Assembly: GCA_029269125.1 (NCBI GenBank)
Contig: JARHXX010000019.1
Span: 1-64,000 of the forward strand
Direction of reading: 5' to 3'
DNA length: 64,000 nt
From: Kiritimatiellaeota bacterium B1221
Lineage (GTDB): Bacteria > Verrucomicrobiota > Kiritimatiellia > SS1-B-03-39 > UBA6053
The position numbers and the translations under genes are program-made. Positions 1-6,953 of the stretch are shown here, one piece after another. The number at the start of each line of letters is the position of its first letter. Positions within the stretch are counted from its first letter, which is position 1. The notes under the pieces were generated by a model. It was not told the DNA's origin and did no database searches. It was given only the letters and a program-made list of their open reading frames with translations.

Positions 1-232
1 ACCTTACCCGGCACTGCGGCCTCATATGCGGTTTATGTTCTTCGGATAACTGCTTTGCTACGGACTTCCTTCAGACCCTGCCTCGCGACAACGCCGTTGC
101 CATTCCGCTTCGCTCCATTGCCACCTTGCAGGTGGCCCGTGCCTTCGGCGCTGTCCTTCACTAAACCTTCCTCCTGTCTGGCGGTTATAGGGACTTTCAC
201 CCCACTAGTCATGCCCCATGCCGGGCACACAC
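1..232 (-). mobile_element. Group II intron, 5' part (domain I), cut by window edge
   Basis: Read on the minus strand, the segment begins GTGTGTGCCCGGCATGG near 232, matching the GUGYG start of bacterial group II introns. It continues with the domain I block GGGGTGAAAGTCCC (complement of 190-203) and a purine-rich GAAGGAAGTCCGTAGCAAAG stretch typical of these ribozymes. The reverse transcriptase/maturase and domains V-VI would lie left of base 1 and cannot be seen. The open frames across this part are not credible proteins. The intron abuts an attC-like remnant (233-280), so it probably interrupts a cassette recombination site. The exact exon junction is uncertain within about 40 bases, and the intron class is undetermined. 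Confidence 0.72.
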
Positions 233-280
233 GTCTCAGCGCACCGGACCCGAAGGGTTCGGTGCCGTAATTTGTTCGAG
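233..280 (-). other. attC-like site of the lipoprotein cassette, interrupted
   Basis: Minus strand: right after the lipoprotein stop codon lies the R'' box CTCGAAC (274-280). It is the exact reverse complement of the R' box GTTCGAG (704-710) at the start of the same cassette, which is the hallmark of an excisable integron cassette. A GC-rich hairpin follows (about 245-265, arms GCACCG/CGGTGC around a TTCG loop). The expected R' partner is replaced by the group II intron start near 232. Part of the hairpin could instead belong to the intron. Confidence 0.62.
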
Positions 281-282
281 GT

Positions 283-690
283 TTATTTCTCTTTTGCCCA
301 TGATAATACCACAAAATATTGATAATCTTTTCCTGGGCTTAGATGTATAAATCTATCCATATTCTGAATATTTTGGTAGTATCCATGTAACCGAAATTTG
401 CCATCAAGAAGTTCTGGAGATTCTTCTGCATTTGGAAATACTGCATGAACGAATGTACTGGACGGGTCGACCCGAAAGAGAAGCTCACGTCCATCAGGAA
501 AGTCACCACCCTCGACGCACATTAAGGGATGCGCTATTCGTGCTGCGCGAGAATCGATATACTCAAGGTTTTCTAAAACGATTTTGGGATTTTCTTCGTT
601 TTTGACATCTGACGATCTGGCTTGTCGGGAAAAAGAAGAGCACCCAAAAGCCAAAAGTAATGACAGGATGTAAACGATTCTGGTTTTCAT
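283..690 (-). CDS. Small secreted lipoprotein in an integron cassette
   Basis: The product is 135 residues. It starts with a basic n-region, a hydrophobic stretch and the lipobox LAFGC (Cys17), so it should be exported and lipid-anchored by signal peptidase II processing. The mature part has no domain I recognise; it is rich in aromatic and charged residues and could be a small beta fold. The ATG lies 14 bases inside the cassette boundary (709/710), and the stop is two bases before the R'' box, so one gene fills the cassette, as is usual in integrons. No promoter of its own is evident; expression may depend on upstream cassettes. Function unknown. Confidence 0.75.
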   Translation of the reverse strand: MKTRIVYILSLLLAFGCSSFSRQARSSDVKNEENPKIVLENLEYIDSRAARIAHPLMCVEGGDFPDGRELLFRVDPSSTFVHAVFPNAEESPELLDGKFRLHGYYQNIQNMDRFIHLSPGKDYQYFVVLSWAKEK

Positions 691-703
691 ATTTTCACCC
701 TTT

Positions 704-778
704 CTCGAACGCTGAGAACCAGCAAGAGTGAAAGTCGCGGAGCGACGGTAACGAATTGCTAGATACGACTTGTTCGGA
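704..778 (-). other. attC recombination site between two gene cassettes
   Basis: Minus strand: R'' box TCCGAAC (772-778) just after the VOC stop and R' box GTTCGAG (704-710) just before the lipoprotein ATG bracket a 75-bp imperfect palindrome. Inner complementary pieces are CTAGCAA with TTGCTGG, and a central GTCGC/GCGAC hairpin with a TCC loop. Length, symmetry and the G|TT cleavage core fit the attC family. The VOC cassette R'' is the exact complement of that cassette's own R' (1156-1162), as expected for a cassette that once circularised. Confidence 0.8.
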
Positions 779-779
779 T

Positions 780-1148
780 CTATTCATTTCTGAAAGCTCT
801 TTGAGATATTTGGATCGGATTCTTTGCCGGGTCTCGAGCATTTGAGAATTCGTAACCGGCACCCTTGTGAGTAACTCCAAAGTTTAATCCATCCTTCTTG
901 CATTTTTTTTTAAACGCTTCGATGTCTTCTACATCGAAAATCAGCTTGATACAAGATTGCCCAATTTTGTGTCCTTTACTGGCCTGATGAAAGAGTAGCG
1001 TTGATCCCCCATTTGGAGACTTGATTTCGATAAAGTCGTCGTACTCTCGCGGACTTTCGACGAACCCAAAATGCTTAACGTAGAACGCTGCGAGCTTCTG
1101 GACGTCGCGAACATAAAGCATTGTTCTCGTTGTTGGGGCTACTTTCAT
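780..1148 (-). CDS. VOC (glyoxalase/bleomycin resistance-like) protein in an integron cassette
   Basis: This 122-residue protein has the beta-alpha-beta-beta-beta layout of the vicinal oxygen chelate superfamily: an N-terminal RTMLYVRDVQKLAAFYVKHF strand-helix, a central SPNGGSTLLFHQ strand and a C-terminal GYEFSNARDPAKNPIQISQ metal-site strand. Members act as dimeric lyases, dioxygenases or drug-binding resistance proteins; the substrate cannot be told from sequence. VOC genes are common cargo of environmental integrons. Its TAG stop is one base before the R'' box, and its ATG lies 13 bases inside the upstream cassette boundary at 1161/1162. It is transcribed toward the lipoprotein cassette. 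Confidence 0.85.
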   Translation of the reverse strand: MKVAPTTRTMLYVRDVQKLAAFYVKHFGFVESPREYDDFIEIKSPNGGSTLLFHQASKGHKIGQSCIKLIFDVEDIEAFKKKCKKDGLNFGVTHKGAGYEFSNARDPAKNPIQISQRAFRNE

Positions 1149-1310
1149 AATTTCTTCCGAACAAGTTATTCAACAGGTCTATTGTTCCCCCCGATTGGGT
1201 TGAAACGTAAAACAGGTTTACGTGGCGTATAGCTGTAACGGGCATAATCATCGTTTCATGTGCAACTGAAGCATGAAACAGCGGGTTACGCAATTCAGAA
1301 GACGCAAGGG
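1149..1310. other. Cassette-array edge with boundary box and two perfect inverted repeats
   Basis: No gene is visible. The minus-strand R' box GTTCGGA sits at 1156-1162. Beyond it are GAACAA/TTGTTC complementary arms, ACGTAAA (1205-1211) facing TTTACGT (1217-1223), and GTTTCATG (1253-1260) facing CATGAAAC (1272-1279). An attI site, a preceding attC or a promoter for the VOC cassette could lie here, but I cannot identify a canonical version of any of them. No integrase gene is present on either strand to the right. Confidence 0.45.
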
Positions 1311-1313
1311 AAT

Positions 1314-1395
1314 CCGGTCCCCGGAAACTCTCAGGCAAAAGCATCCCGTATTTTAGTCGGTCTCCGCAAAGACCCTCAAAATGTCTGATATCTGA
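1314..1395 (+). promoter_or_regulatory. Orphan fragment of a glycine riboswitch
   Basis: Bases 1317-1341 are identical over 25 positions to 2363-2387, the 3' half of the first aptamer of the glycine riboswitch before gcvP. Similarity continues through the linker to about 1370 and then fades. The 5' half of the aptamer is missing, and no gcv or glycine-transport gene follows. It is best read as a relic of a duplication or of an element broken by insertions, and is unlikely to bind glycine. A 7-bp hairpin (CCAGCCT 1410-1416, AGGCTGG 1424-1430) follows. Confidence 0.75.
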
Positions 1396-1435
1396 AGTGC
1401 CCAAACAATCCAGCCTCATCCGAAGGCTGGGTTCG

Positions 1436-1567
1436 TTACGCCAGAGTCCCGCGTTTACGCGGAAGCTTTCTGTGGCCTTCAGGACGGAGGCTTCAGAACC
1501 TTGGGTTTCGAAACCGGAGCGTAAACACTCCTTAAAGCTTCCGCGTAAACGCGGGACTCGGGCGTAA
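1436..1567. repeat. 34-bp inverted repeat element with nested hairpins
   Basis: The arms 1436-1469 and 1534-1567 are reverse complements at 33 of 34 positions, separated by 64 bases. Each arm contains its own palindrome, CCGCGTTTACGCGG (1449-1462) and CCGCGTAAACGCGG (1541-1554). Between them lie GGTTTCGAAACC (1504-1515) and GGAG/CTCC arms around CGTAAACA (1516-1531), so a GTAAAC loop motif occurs three times. The layout resembles a paired REP element (REPIN) or a small MITE. No open frame inside looks real. Confidence 0.75.
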
Positions 1568-1573
1568 TTCATC

Positions 1574-1713
1574 GAGGAAGTTCAGATGATGCCCCCCCCT
1601 GAAAGAGAAACGAAAACGGTTCATTCAACTGCCAACGCACCCGGGGGCCGAGGGTGAATACAGACAAATCCGCCTCCATACGAAGATCCACCTGGCTTTG
1701 GGCCCGAATGAGG
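1574..1713 (-). pseudogene. Fragment of an outer-membrane beta-barrel gene
   Basis: The minus-strand frame starting near 1713 reads LIRAQSQVDLRMEADLSVF and then TLGPRVRWQLNEPFSFLFQG, ending at a TGA. The alternating polar/hydrophobic pattern and the GPRVRW turn are typical of barrel strands, and it loosely resembles the barrel encoded at 6121-6924. There is no start codon, signal peptide or N-terminal part. It is joined out of frame to the SUMF1-like fragment at 1714, so the junction is a deletion or recombination scar. The exact parent family is uncertain. Confidence 0.4.
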
Positions 1714-2121
1714 CTACGTGGCAAATTTGTACGCAACAGGATATCCCTTACTGGTATTCAACCAATTCACGAAACGGGCCGCTTCGTTCCATGTGATTCC
1801 CGCGGCGGGGCGATCGAGCGCACTGCTGCCGGAATGACTCATCGTGATATTCAGATTCCCCAGTGCATTGGCTTTGTTGATCATATCCCGACTGATTTCA
1901 TACGTCCCCATTCGAAAGTCATAGGCGACGCCGCCATATGCCGAATGGTACAATCCGGTCGTCCCCGAATCATCCGGATTCCCGGCATCCCCCACCTCAA
2001 CAAAACCGATCATGAATTCATTAACTCCGGAACCAAATGTATCCTGTGCATGAAGAGGGAACAGCAGAAATCCCAGTAAGCAAATGAGCAGGAAACGAAG
2101 AGATTTTAATAGGTTTTTCAT
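1714..2121 (-). pseudogene. Truncated SUMF1/FGE-like secreted protein
   Basis: From ATG at 2121 the product has a signal peptide (KNLLKSLRFLLICLLGFLL, ending near LHAQ) and then the N-terminal part of a formylglycine-generating-enzyme-like domain: FMIGFVEVGDAGNP, YDFRMGTYEISRDM, PAAGITWNEAARFVNWLN, KGYPVAYKF. An intact domain runs well over 200 residues, with the catalytic cysteines near the C-terminus; here it stops after about 135 residues at a TAG, immediately followed by unrelated barrel-like sequence. Secreted versions of this domain are frequent in PVC bacteria. The gene is broken at its 3' end and unlikely to be functional. Confidence 0.72.
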
Positions 2122-2270
2122 GGCGTATACTTGTGTAAATAAGCTCAATTCGCATGCGTTTAATAAATGGCACATACAACATTAAATAGTTACAGGCAAT
2201 ATACGGTTGATATTTCCGGAAGTTTTTTCACTTAAACCGGCGTACATCTAAACATGAGGTTTCAAAATAT

Positions 2271-2299
2271 TTGACAGTCATCCCCTATGACTCTAAAGG
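2271..2299 (+). promoter_or_regulatory. Candidate promoter of the riboswitch-gcvP transcript
   Basis: A perfect -35 box TTGACA (2271-2276), a 17-base spacer and a weak -10 TAAAGG (2294-2299) would start RNA near 2306, about 15 bases before the first aptamer. An alternative -10, TATGAT (2313-2318), would start inside aptamer helix P1 and is less likely. Confidence 0.4.
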
Positions 2300-2320
2300 A
2301 AAGCCATCGATGTATGATAC

Positions 2321-2475
2321 GTGGGAGAGAGGCTTTTCAGGAAGCCCGCCGAAGGTGAAACCGTCCCCGGAAACTCTCAGGCAAAAGGACCCCGTATAGA
2401 AGTCGATCTCTGGAGAGTAGCGTGAAAACTCACCGAAGGAGTGAAAACTCTCAGGTCACAGGACAGAGCGGGGTG
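2321..2475 (+). promoter_or_regulatory. Tandem glycine riboswitch
   Basis: Two consecutive aptamers are visible. The first runs from GGGAGAG (2323) through CGCCGAAGG to ACTCTCAGGCAAAAGGACC (ending about 2392). The second runs from TGGAGAG (about 2411) through CACCGAAGGAG to ACTCTCAGGTCACAGGACAG (ending about 2467). These are the conserved gcvT-motif cores. The expression platform between 2467 and the gcvP start has AGCGG/CCGCT arms just before the GGAG ribosome-binding site and no T-run, which suggests control of translation; this last point is inference. Known members switch on glycine cleavage when glycine is high. Confidence 0.93.
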
Positions 2476-2511
2476 CCTTTTACAATTGCAACCGCTTTGG
2501 AGAAATTGACT

Positions 2512-5376
2512 ATGACTGAAAATACGAACCGTCTTGAAAGTTGGCTTCATGATCTGCAGCCTCCTCATTTTGTCCACCGCCATTTGGGCAGTAACCACAA
2601 TGAACAAAACGAGCTCTGTATAAGTCTGGGCACCCCGTCACTGGAAAGCCTTACCCAACAAATCATCCCTCCAGCGATTCTCAGAGAAACCCCGATGGAT
2701 CTTCCTGAGGGTTGCACTGAAGAACAGGCACTGGCTGAGCTGCAGGATGTGGCGGACCAAAACCACTTGGCATCCCACTTTATCGGTCAGGGATTTAACC
2801 CCTGCATCCTGCCTCCGGTCATCCTGCGCAATATTTTGGAGAATCCCGGCTGGTACACCCAGTACACCCCCTATCAGGCGGAAATTGCCCAGGGACGTCT
2901 GGAAATGCTGTTGAATTTTCAAACCCTCATTACCGAGCTGTGCGGACTCCCGTTCGCCAATGCCTCCCTCCTCGATGAAGCCACCGCCGTCGGTGAAGCT
3001 CTGGGCATGGCGTTTGCCCAGGGACGTCAAAAAAGAAAAATCGCGGTCGTCGATGCGGATCTGCATCCTCAAAATCTGGAATTGCTCCGTGCACGTGCAC
3101 GCTCTCTGGACATTGAACTCCAAATCGGCGACGTCTTCGAGACCGAATTAAATGATCAGATTTGCGCCGTCATTTTGCAAACCCCCGACACCTTGGGCCG
3201 GCTTCGGCTGGAGAAGCTCCCGGACTTATGTGAAAAAGCAAAAGCGTTAAAAATTTTGACCGTGGTTGCGGTAGACCCTATCGCCCAGTGCCTGCTCAAA
3301 ACTCCGGGGGAACTGGGGGCGGACATTGTGGTGGGCTCCAGCCAGCGTTTGGGACTTCCCATGGGGGGCGGCGGCCCCCACGCCGGCTTCATGGCTGTGA
3401 CCGATGCCCTGAAGCGCCGCATGCCCGGGCGGATTGTCGGCGTCTCCATCGACACCCGCGGCAAGCACGGCTACCGATTGGCCCTGCAAACCCGCGAACA
3501 GCACATCCGCCGGGACAAAGCCACCTCGAATATTTGTACAGCCCAGGCCCTCCCCGCCATTCTCTCCACCGCTTACGCCATGTATCACGGCCCTGAAGGC
3601 TTGCGGCGTATTGCAACCCGTATCGCCGGCTACACAGCCGCATTAAAGCACAACCTGATTCAAGCCGGCAAAACGGTGTTACCGGGTAACTCTTTTGACG
3701 GCATTGTGCTCGAGATTCCTCCAGAGGAACTCACTCCATTGCGGGAAAGAGCAGAATACCTCTCCATGAATTTCCGCTACTATCCCAACGGGCAGGTCGG
3801 TATTTTTCTTAATGAATGTACCGAGCTTTCAGATCTGGCTCTCATCCTGACGCTCCTGGAAATCGAAGAGGATTTTCAGGTACCCCCGGGCTCCCCTCTG
3901 ATGCAATTGGAAGATCATCTGCGAACAGATCATTTTCTGAGTCAGGAGGCCTTTGGCAAATATCATACCGAACACGAAATGCTGCGCCACCTGGCAAAAC
4001 TGCAGTCCCGCGATTTGTCCCTGGCCCATTCCATGATTTCGCTGGGCTCCTGCACCATGAAACTCAATGCCACCGCGGAAATGATTCCGGTGACCTGGCC
4101 TGAATTCGGCAACATCCATCCTGCCGCCCCGAATGCGCAACTCAAAGGCTATGAGAAACTCTGCGAAGATCTCGAAGCCTGGTTGAGCGAAATCACCATG
4201 CTTCCAGGCTGCAGTCTGCAACCCAACGCCGGTTCGCAGGGTGAGCTCGCGGGCCTGATGGCCATTCGTGAATTCCACATGTCCAACGGGGAGCCTCAGC
4301 GGACCGTCTGCCTGATTCCCACCTCCGCCCACGGCACCAACCCCGCCTCCGCGGTGATGGCTGGATTTTCCGTCGTCCCAGTAGCTTGTGATGCGCAGGG
4401 GAATGTGGACCCCGCGGATTTACAGAAAAAAATTGAAACCACCGGCGACAAACTCGGGGCACTGATGATCACCTACCCTTCCACTCACGGGGTGTTCGAA
4501 GAGGGAGTGGTTGATGTCTGCAAAGCGGTGCATGACGCCGGCGGACAGGTATACATGGACGGTGCCAATATGAACGCGCAGGTGGGCCTCACCGCCCCGG
4601 GTCTGATTGGGGCGGATGTGTGCCATTTAAATCTGCATAAGACTTTCTGCATTCCCCACGGAGGCGGAGGACCCGGCATGGGACCCATTTGCGTGGGTGA
4701 ACACTTGCGTCCGCATCTGCCCAGCAACCCCATGGAAACCAGTGACCGCCCGCTGGCGATTTCTTCCGCGCCGATGGGATCCGCCTCGATTTTGGTGATT
4801 TCCTGGATGTACATTCGCATGATGGGCCCGGACGGGCTCAAAAAGGCCACCCAGCTGGCACTGTTGAATGCCAACTACATGGCCAAGCAATTGGAGTTGT
4901 CCTATCCCGTGCTCTACACCGGACGCAATGGCCGGGTGGCGCATGAGTTCATTCTCGACCTGCGGGAGCTCACCTCGCGGGCGGGCCTGCTGATCGACGA
5001 TGTGGCCAAACGCCTGATCGATTACGGTTTCCACGCCCCCACCATGTCCTTCCCCGTGCCGGGCACCCTGATGATCGAACCCACGGAAAGCGAAAGCCGC
5101 GAGGAATTGGACCGCTTCTGCGAAGCCATGATCGCCATCCGCCGGGAGATCCAGGAGGTAATCGAAGGCAAATACGCTCCCGAAGATTCCCCCTTGCATC
5201 ACGCCCCCCACACCGCCGACGATCTCAGCGGAGACTGGACCCGAAAATACAGTCGGGAAGAAGCGGTGTTCCCTTTAAGCTGGGTACGCGACCGCAAATT
5301 CTGGCCCGCCTGCAACCGCATTGACAACACCTACGGGGACCGCAACCTCATCTGCACCTGCGAATGGCCTGATTAA
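2512..5376 (+). CDS. gcvP: Glycine dehydrogenase (decarboxylating), P-protein
   Basis: This is the PLP-dependent decarboxylase of the glycine cleavage system, which transfers the aminomethyl group to the lipoyl arm of GcvH. It is 954 residues from the ATG at 2512, the full length of the fused alpha+beta type. The PLP lysine is K710 in HLNLHKTFCIPHGGGGPG, and the N-terminal half keeps the related SSQRLGLPMGGGGPHAGF loop. The frame is open upstream to 2422, but those codons lie inside the riboswitch; ATG 2512 has GGAG about 10 bases upstream and gives the normal length. No gcvT or gcvH is in the window, so the partners are encoded elsewhere. Confidence 0.97.
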   Translation: MTENTNRLESWLHDLQPPHFVHRHLGSNHNEQNELCISLGTPSLESLTQQIIPPAILRETPMDLPEGCTEEQALAELQDVADQNHLASHFIGQGFNPCILPPVILRNILENPGWYTQYTPYQAEIAQGRLEMLLNFQTLITELCGLPFANASLLDEATAVGEALGMAFAQGRQKRKIAVVDADLHPQNLELLRARARSLDIELQIGDVFETELNDQICAVILQTPDTLGRLRLEKLPDLCEKAKALKILTVVAVDPIAQCLLKTPGELGADIVVGSSQRLGLPMGGGGPHAGFMAVTDALKRRMPGRIVGVSIDTRGKHGYRLALQTREQHIRRDKATSNICTAQALPAILSTAYAMYHGPEGLRRIATRIAGYTAALKHNLIQAGKTVLPGNSFDGIVLEIPPEELTPLRERAEYLSMNFRYYPNGQVGIFLNECTELSDLALILTLLEIEEDFQVPPGSPLMQLEDHLRTDHFLSQEAFGKYHTEHEMLRHLAKLQSRDLSLAHSMISLGSCTMKLNATAEMIPVTWPEFGNIHPAAPNAQLKGYEKLCEDLEAWLSEITMLPGCSLQPNAGSQGELAGLMAIREFHMSNGEPQRTVCLIPTSAHGTNPASAVMAGFSVVPVACDAQGNVDPADLQKKIETTGDKLGALMITYPSTHGVFEEGVVDVCKAVHDAGGQVYMDGANMNAQVGLTAPGLIGADVCHLNLHKTFCIPHGGGGPGMGPICVGEHLRPHLPSNPMETSDRPLAISSAPMGSASILVISWMYIRMMGPDGLKKATQLALLNANYMAKQLELSYPVLYTGRNGRVAHEFILDLRELTSRAGLLIDDVAKRLIDYGFHAPTMSFPVPGTLMIEPTESESREELDRFCEAMIAIRREIQEVIEGKYAPEDSPLHHAPHTADDLSGDWTRKYSREEAVFPLSWVRDRKFWPACNRIDNTYGDRNLICTCEWPD

Positions 5377-5404
5377 AAAAAACACCCAAAGCTCCTATCA
5401 AAAG

Positions 5405-5445
5405 CCCCTGGTGTCATGCAGGGGTGAATGCGGCTCTTTTAAGAA
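5405..5445 (+). terminator. Weak candidate terminator after gcvP
   Basis: A perfect 6-bp hairpin, CCCCTG (5405-5410) and CAGGGG (5419-5424), lies 29 bases after the gcvP stop, with a CTTTT run about 12 bases further on. The gap between stem and T-run makes it a poor intrinsic terminator. Confidence 0.28.
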
Positions 5446-6020
5446 AACCCTCATACCCTTTTCACCATTTTTATAAAGACGTGGAACCACGCAAATCAGC
5501 ATCCCTGACAGAATCATTTTCCAAAGGTGGAAAGTTGATACGTTGTGGACCGTCCGCCTCTGGCTTTTCTTTCAACATGCAAATCGACTCCGCGTCTGGA
5601 AAACCACAGACCTTCATCAAAGTCTGGAAGCGCTCCTGATTCAGGATCATGTGCGGGTGGCGGCATTGCAGTGCGCATTGAAAATGGGAGAAACCGAAAA
5701 AAACGGGTTTTCAAATATCTCCCCCGAAAATACGGCTTCCCCACGGATATGGCCCGGGCGCGGCCACAGCTGCATCAGTCCCCGCACCGGAGGGGTACTT
5801 CCATGACAGAATGTCTCACGGGAAAACCCATGGTTATTTCTGATTTAAACCTCAGACACGAAGTGATGAACTGCACCTGAACGGGCCGGATATTCATCTG
5901 TCCCCCGCCTATTGCCTGCCCACAGGCGTCAGAAACCAAAACCAAACTTAACAGGACCCCTCATAGGGTTTGACAGTAGAAGACGTCTTTATAAGAAGCA
6001 AAAACCAATAACAAAAGGCC
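5446..6020. other. Gene-poor stretch with no supported feature
   Basis: About 575 bases between gcvP and the barrel gene. The short overlapping open frames on both strands (up to 111 codons) have skewed composition, no recognisable motif and poor starts. A TTGACA at 5970-5975 and TATAAG at 5990-5995 are only 14 bases apart, too close for a normal promoter. The stretch may be decayed coding DNA; I see no repeat or RNA gene. Confidence 0.4.
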
Positions 6021-6120
6021 TGCTATCAAACACATACTCTCCAACTTCCTTCGTCCACGTGTCTTAAACCTTTTTTTACAAGTTTGGCTCATCACTTTTC
6101 TGGGAAACAGCGACTCTCTC

Positions 6121-6924
6121 ATGGCGCAGGTATCCACCGATTATTTTTATGCGCAATCAGCGGAATCCGATCCCGGCAGAGAATTCAGCCAGCAGGAAAT
6201 CTCCCTGGATCTTCAAGTGCCGTTTCACATCTCTGTGGATAAAGAAACCCGGAAGGGTTACGTTCTTTCCGGCGGGTTCCAATTTCTATTAACCCGTTTC
6301 AGCTTCGCCGAAAATGATTTGGATGATGTCTCGCTGATCAAATACAAAGTCCCGTTAAGCGCCACCCTGCTCACAGGTGAAAAATTGTTAATCACCGCCC
6401 AGGTGACCCCCGGCATCCACAGTGAAAAAGGGAGTGCTGATTTTGATGATTACCGGACGGAGGGACATTTGCTGACAAAATACACCCAAAGCCCCAATCT
6501 GCAGTGGGTCCTGGGCGTTGGATACGGGGACTCCTTCGGTGATCCCTCTGCCTTTCCCATTTTCGGGGGAATTTGGCAGGCAACCGACCATTTAAACCTT
6601 CATTTGGTGTTTCCCAAAGTTGAAGCCACCTACGCGGTGTCAGACGCGTTCAACATCAACGCCACCGCCATCCCCGCAGGTGGTCAATGGTATTGGAACC
6701 TGGACAATGAGGGCGTAGAAGAATCCGTAGACGTCGAATTCATCGGAGGCAGAGTCGGACTTGGAATGGAATGGCGCGTATTTGAGAAATGGTGGATTGG
6801 ACTTTCAGGGGGGATGCAAACCGGTCAGGAAGCCACTCTGAGCCGGGAGGAGGATCCTTCACAAAACAAAGAGCTGGTGATTGAGAATGCCTGGTACGCC
6901 CAAATCGGGATCAGACTGCACTAA
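6121..6924 (+). CDS. DUF6268-like outer-membrane beta-barrel protein
   Basis: The 267 residues from the first ATG form alternating amphipathic strands ending GIRLH, with barrel-type turns such as GGRVGLGMEWRVFEKWW, consistent with the DUF6268 group. The role is unknown. The first ATG gives no signal peptide, yet the in-frame codons just upstream (from about 6025, no stop until 5994) encode an excellent one: basic start KHILSNFLRPR, core VLNLFLQVWLITFLG, cleavage near SLMA-Q. No ATG, GTG or TTG begins that part; ATC at 6025 is preceded by AAAGG at 6-base spacing. Either initiation is at ATC or the original start codon has mutated. It converges with the UbiA-family gene. Confidence 0.7.
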   Translation: MAQVSTDYFYAQSAESDPGREFSQQEISLDLQVPFHISVDKETRKGYVLSGGFQFLLTRFSFAENDLDDVSLIKYKVPLSATLLTGEKLLITAQVTPGIHSEKGSADFDDYRTEGHLLTKYTQSPNLQWVLGVGYGDSFGDPSAFPIFGGIWQATDHLNLHLVFPKVEATYAVSDAFNINATAIPAGGQWYWNLDNEGVEESVDVEFIGGRVGLGMEWRVFEKWWIGLSGGMQTGQEATLSREEDPSQNKELVIENAWYAQIGIRLH

Positions 6925-6953
6925 CGAAGCGCGCGGTTACAGCCCCTCTCCGT

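Noticed and set aside
33-314. Open frames on both strands over the intron
   Set aside because: They cross ribozyme domain I and the attC remnant, have no protein motif, and are explained by RNA structure.
695-880. 61-codon frame overlapping the VOC 3' end and attC
   Set aside because: It overlaps a well-supported VOC gene and attC in another frame.
1436-1567. Inverted repeat as another attC site
   Set aside because: The outer ends read GTT...AAT in the wrong order for R''/R' and it lacks the unpaired-base pattern; REPIN-like fits better.
1654-2079. 141-codon plus-strand frame
   Set aside because: It is antisense to the SUMF1-like fragment, whose motifs are clear.
2422-2511. Upstream extension of gcvP
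   Set aside because: These codons form the second glycine aptamer, and the family N-terminus starts at 2512.
5424-5880. Three overlapping short frames as genes
   Set aside because: No motif, no good ribosome-binding site, and all phases are open in a GC-skewed stretch.
5970-5995. TTGACA/TATAAG promoter
   Set aside because: The spacer is only 14 bases, too short for a sigma-70 promoter.
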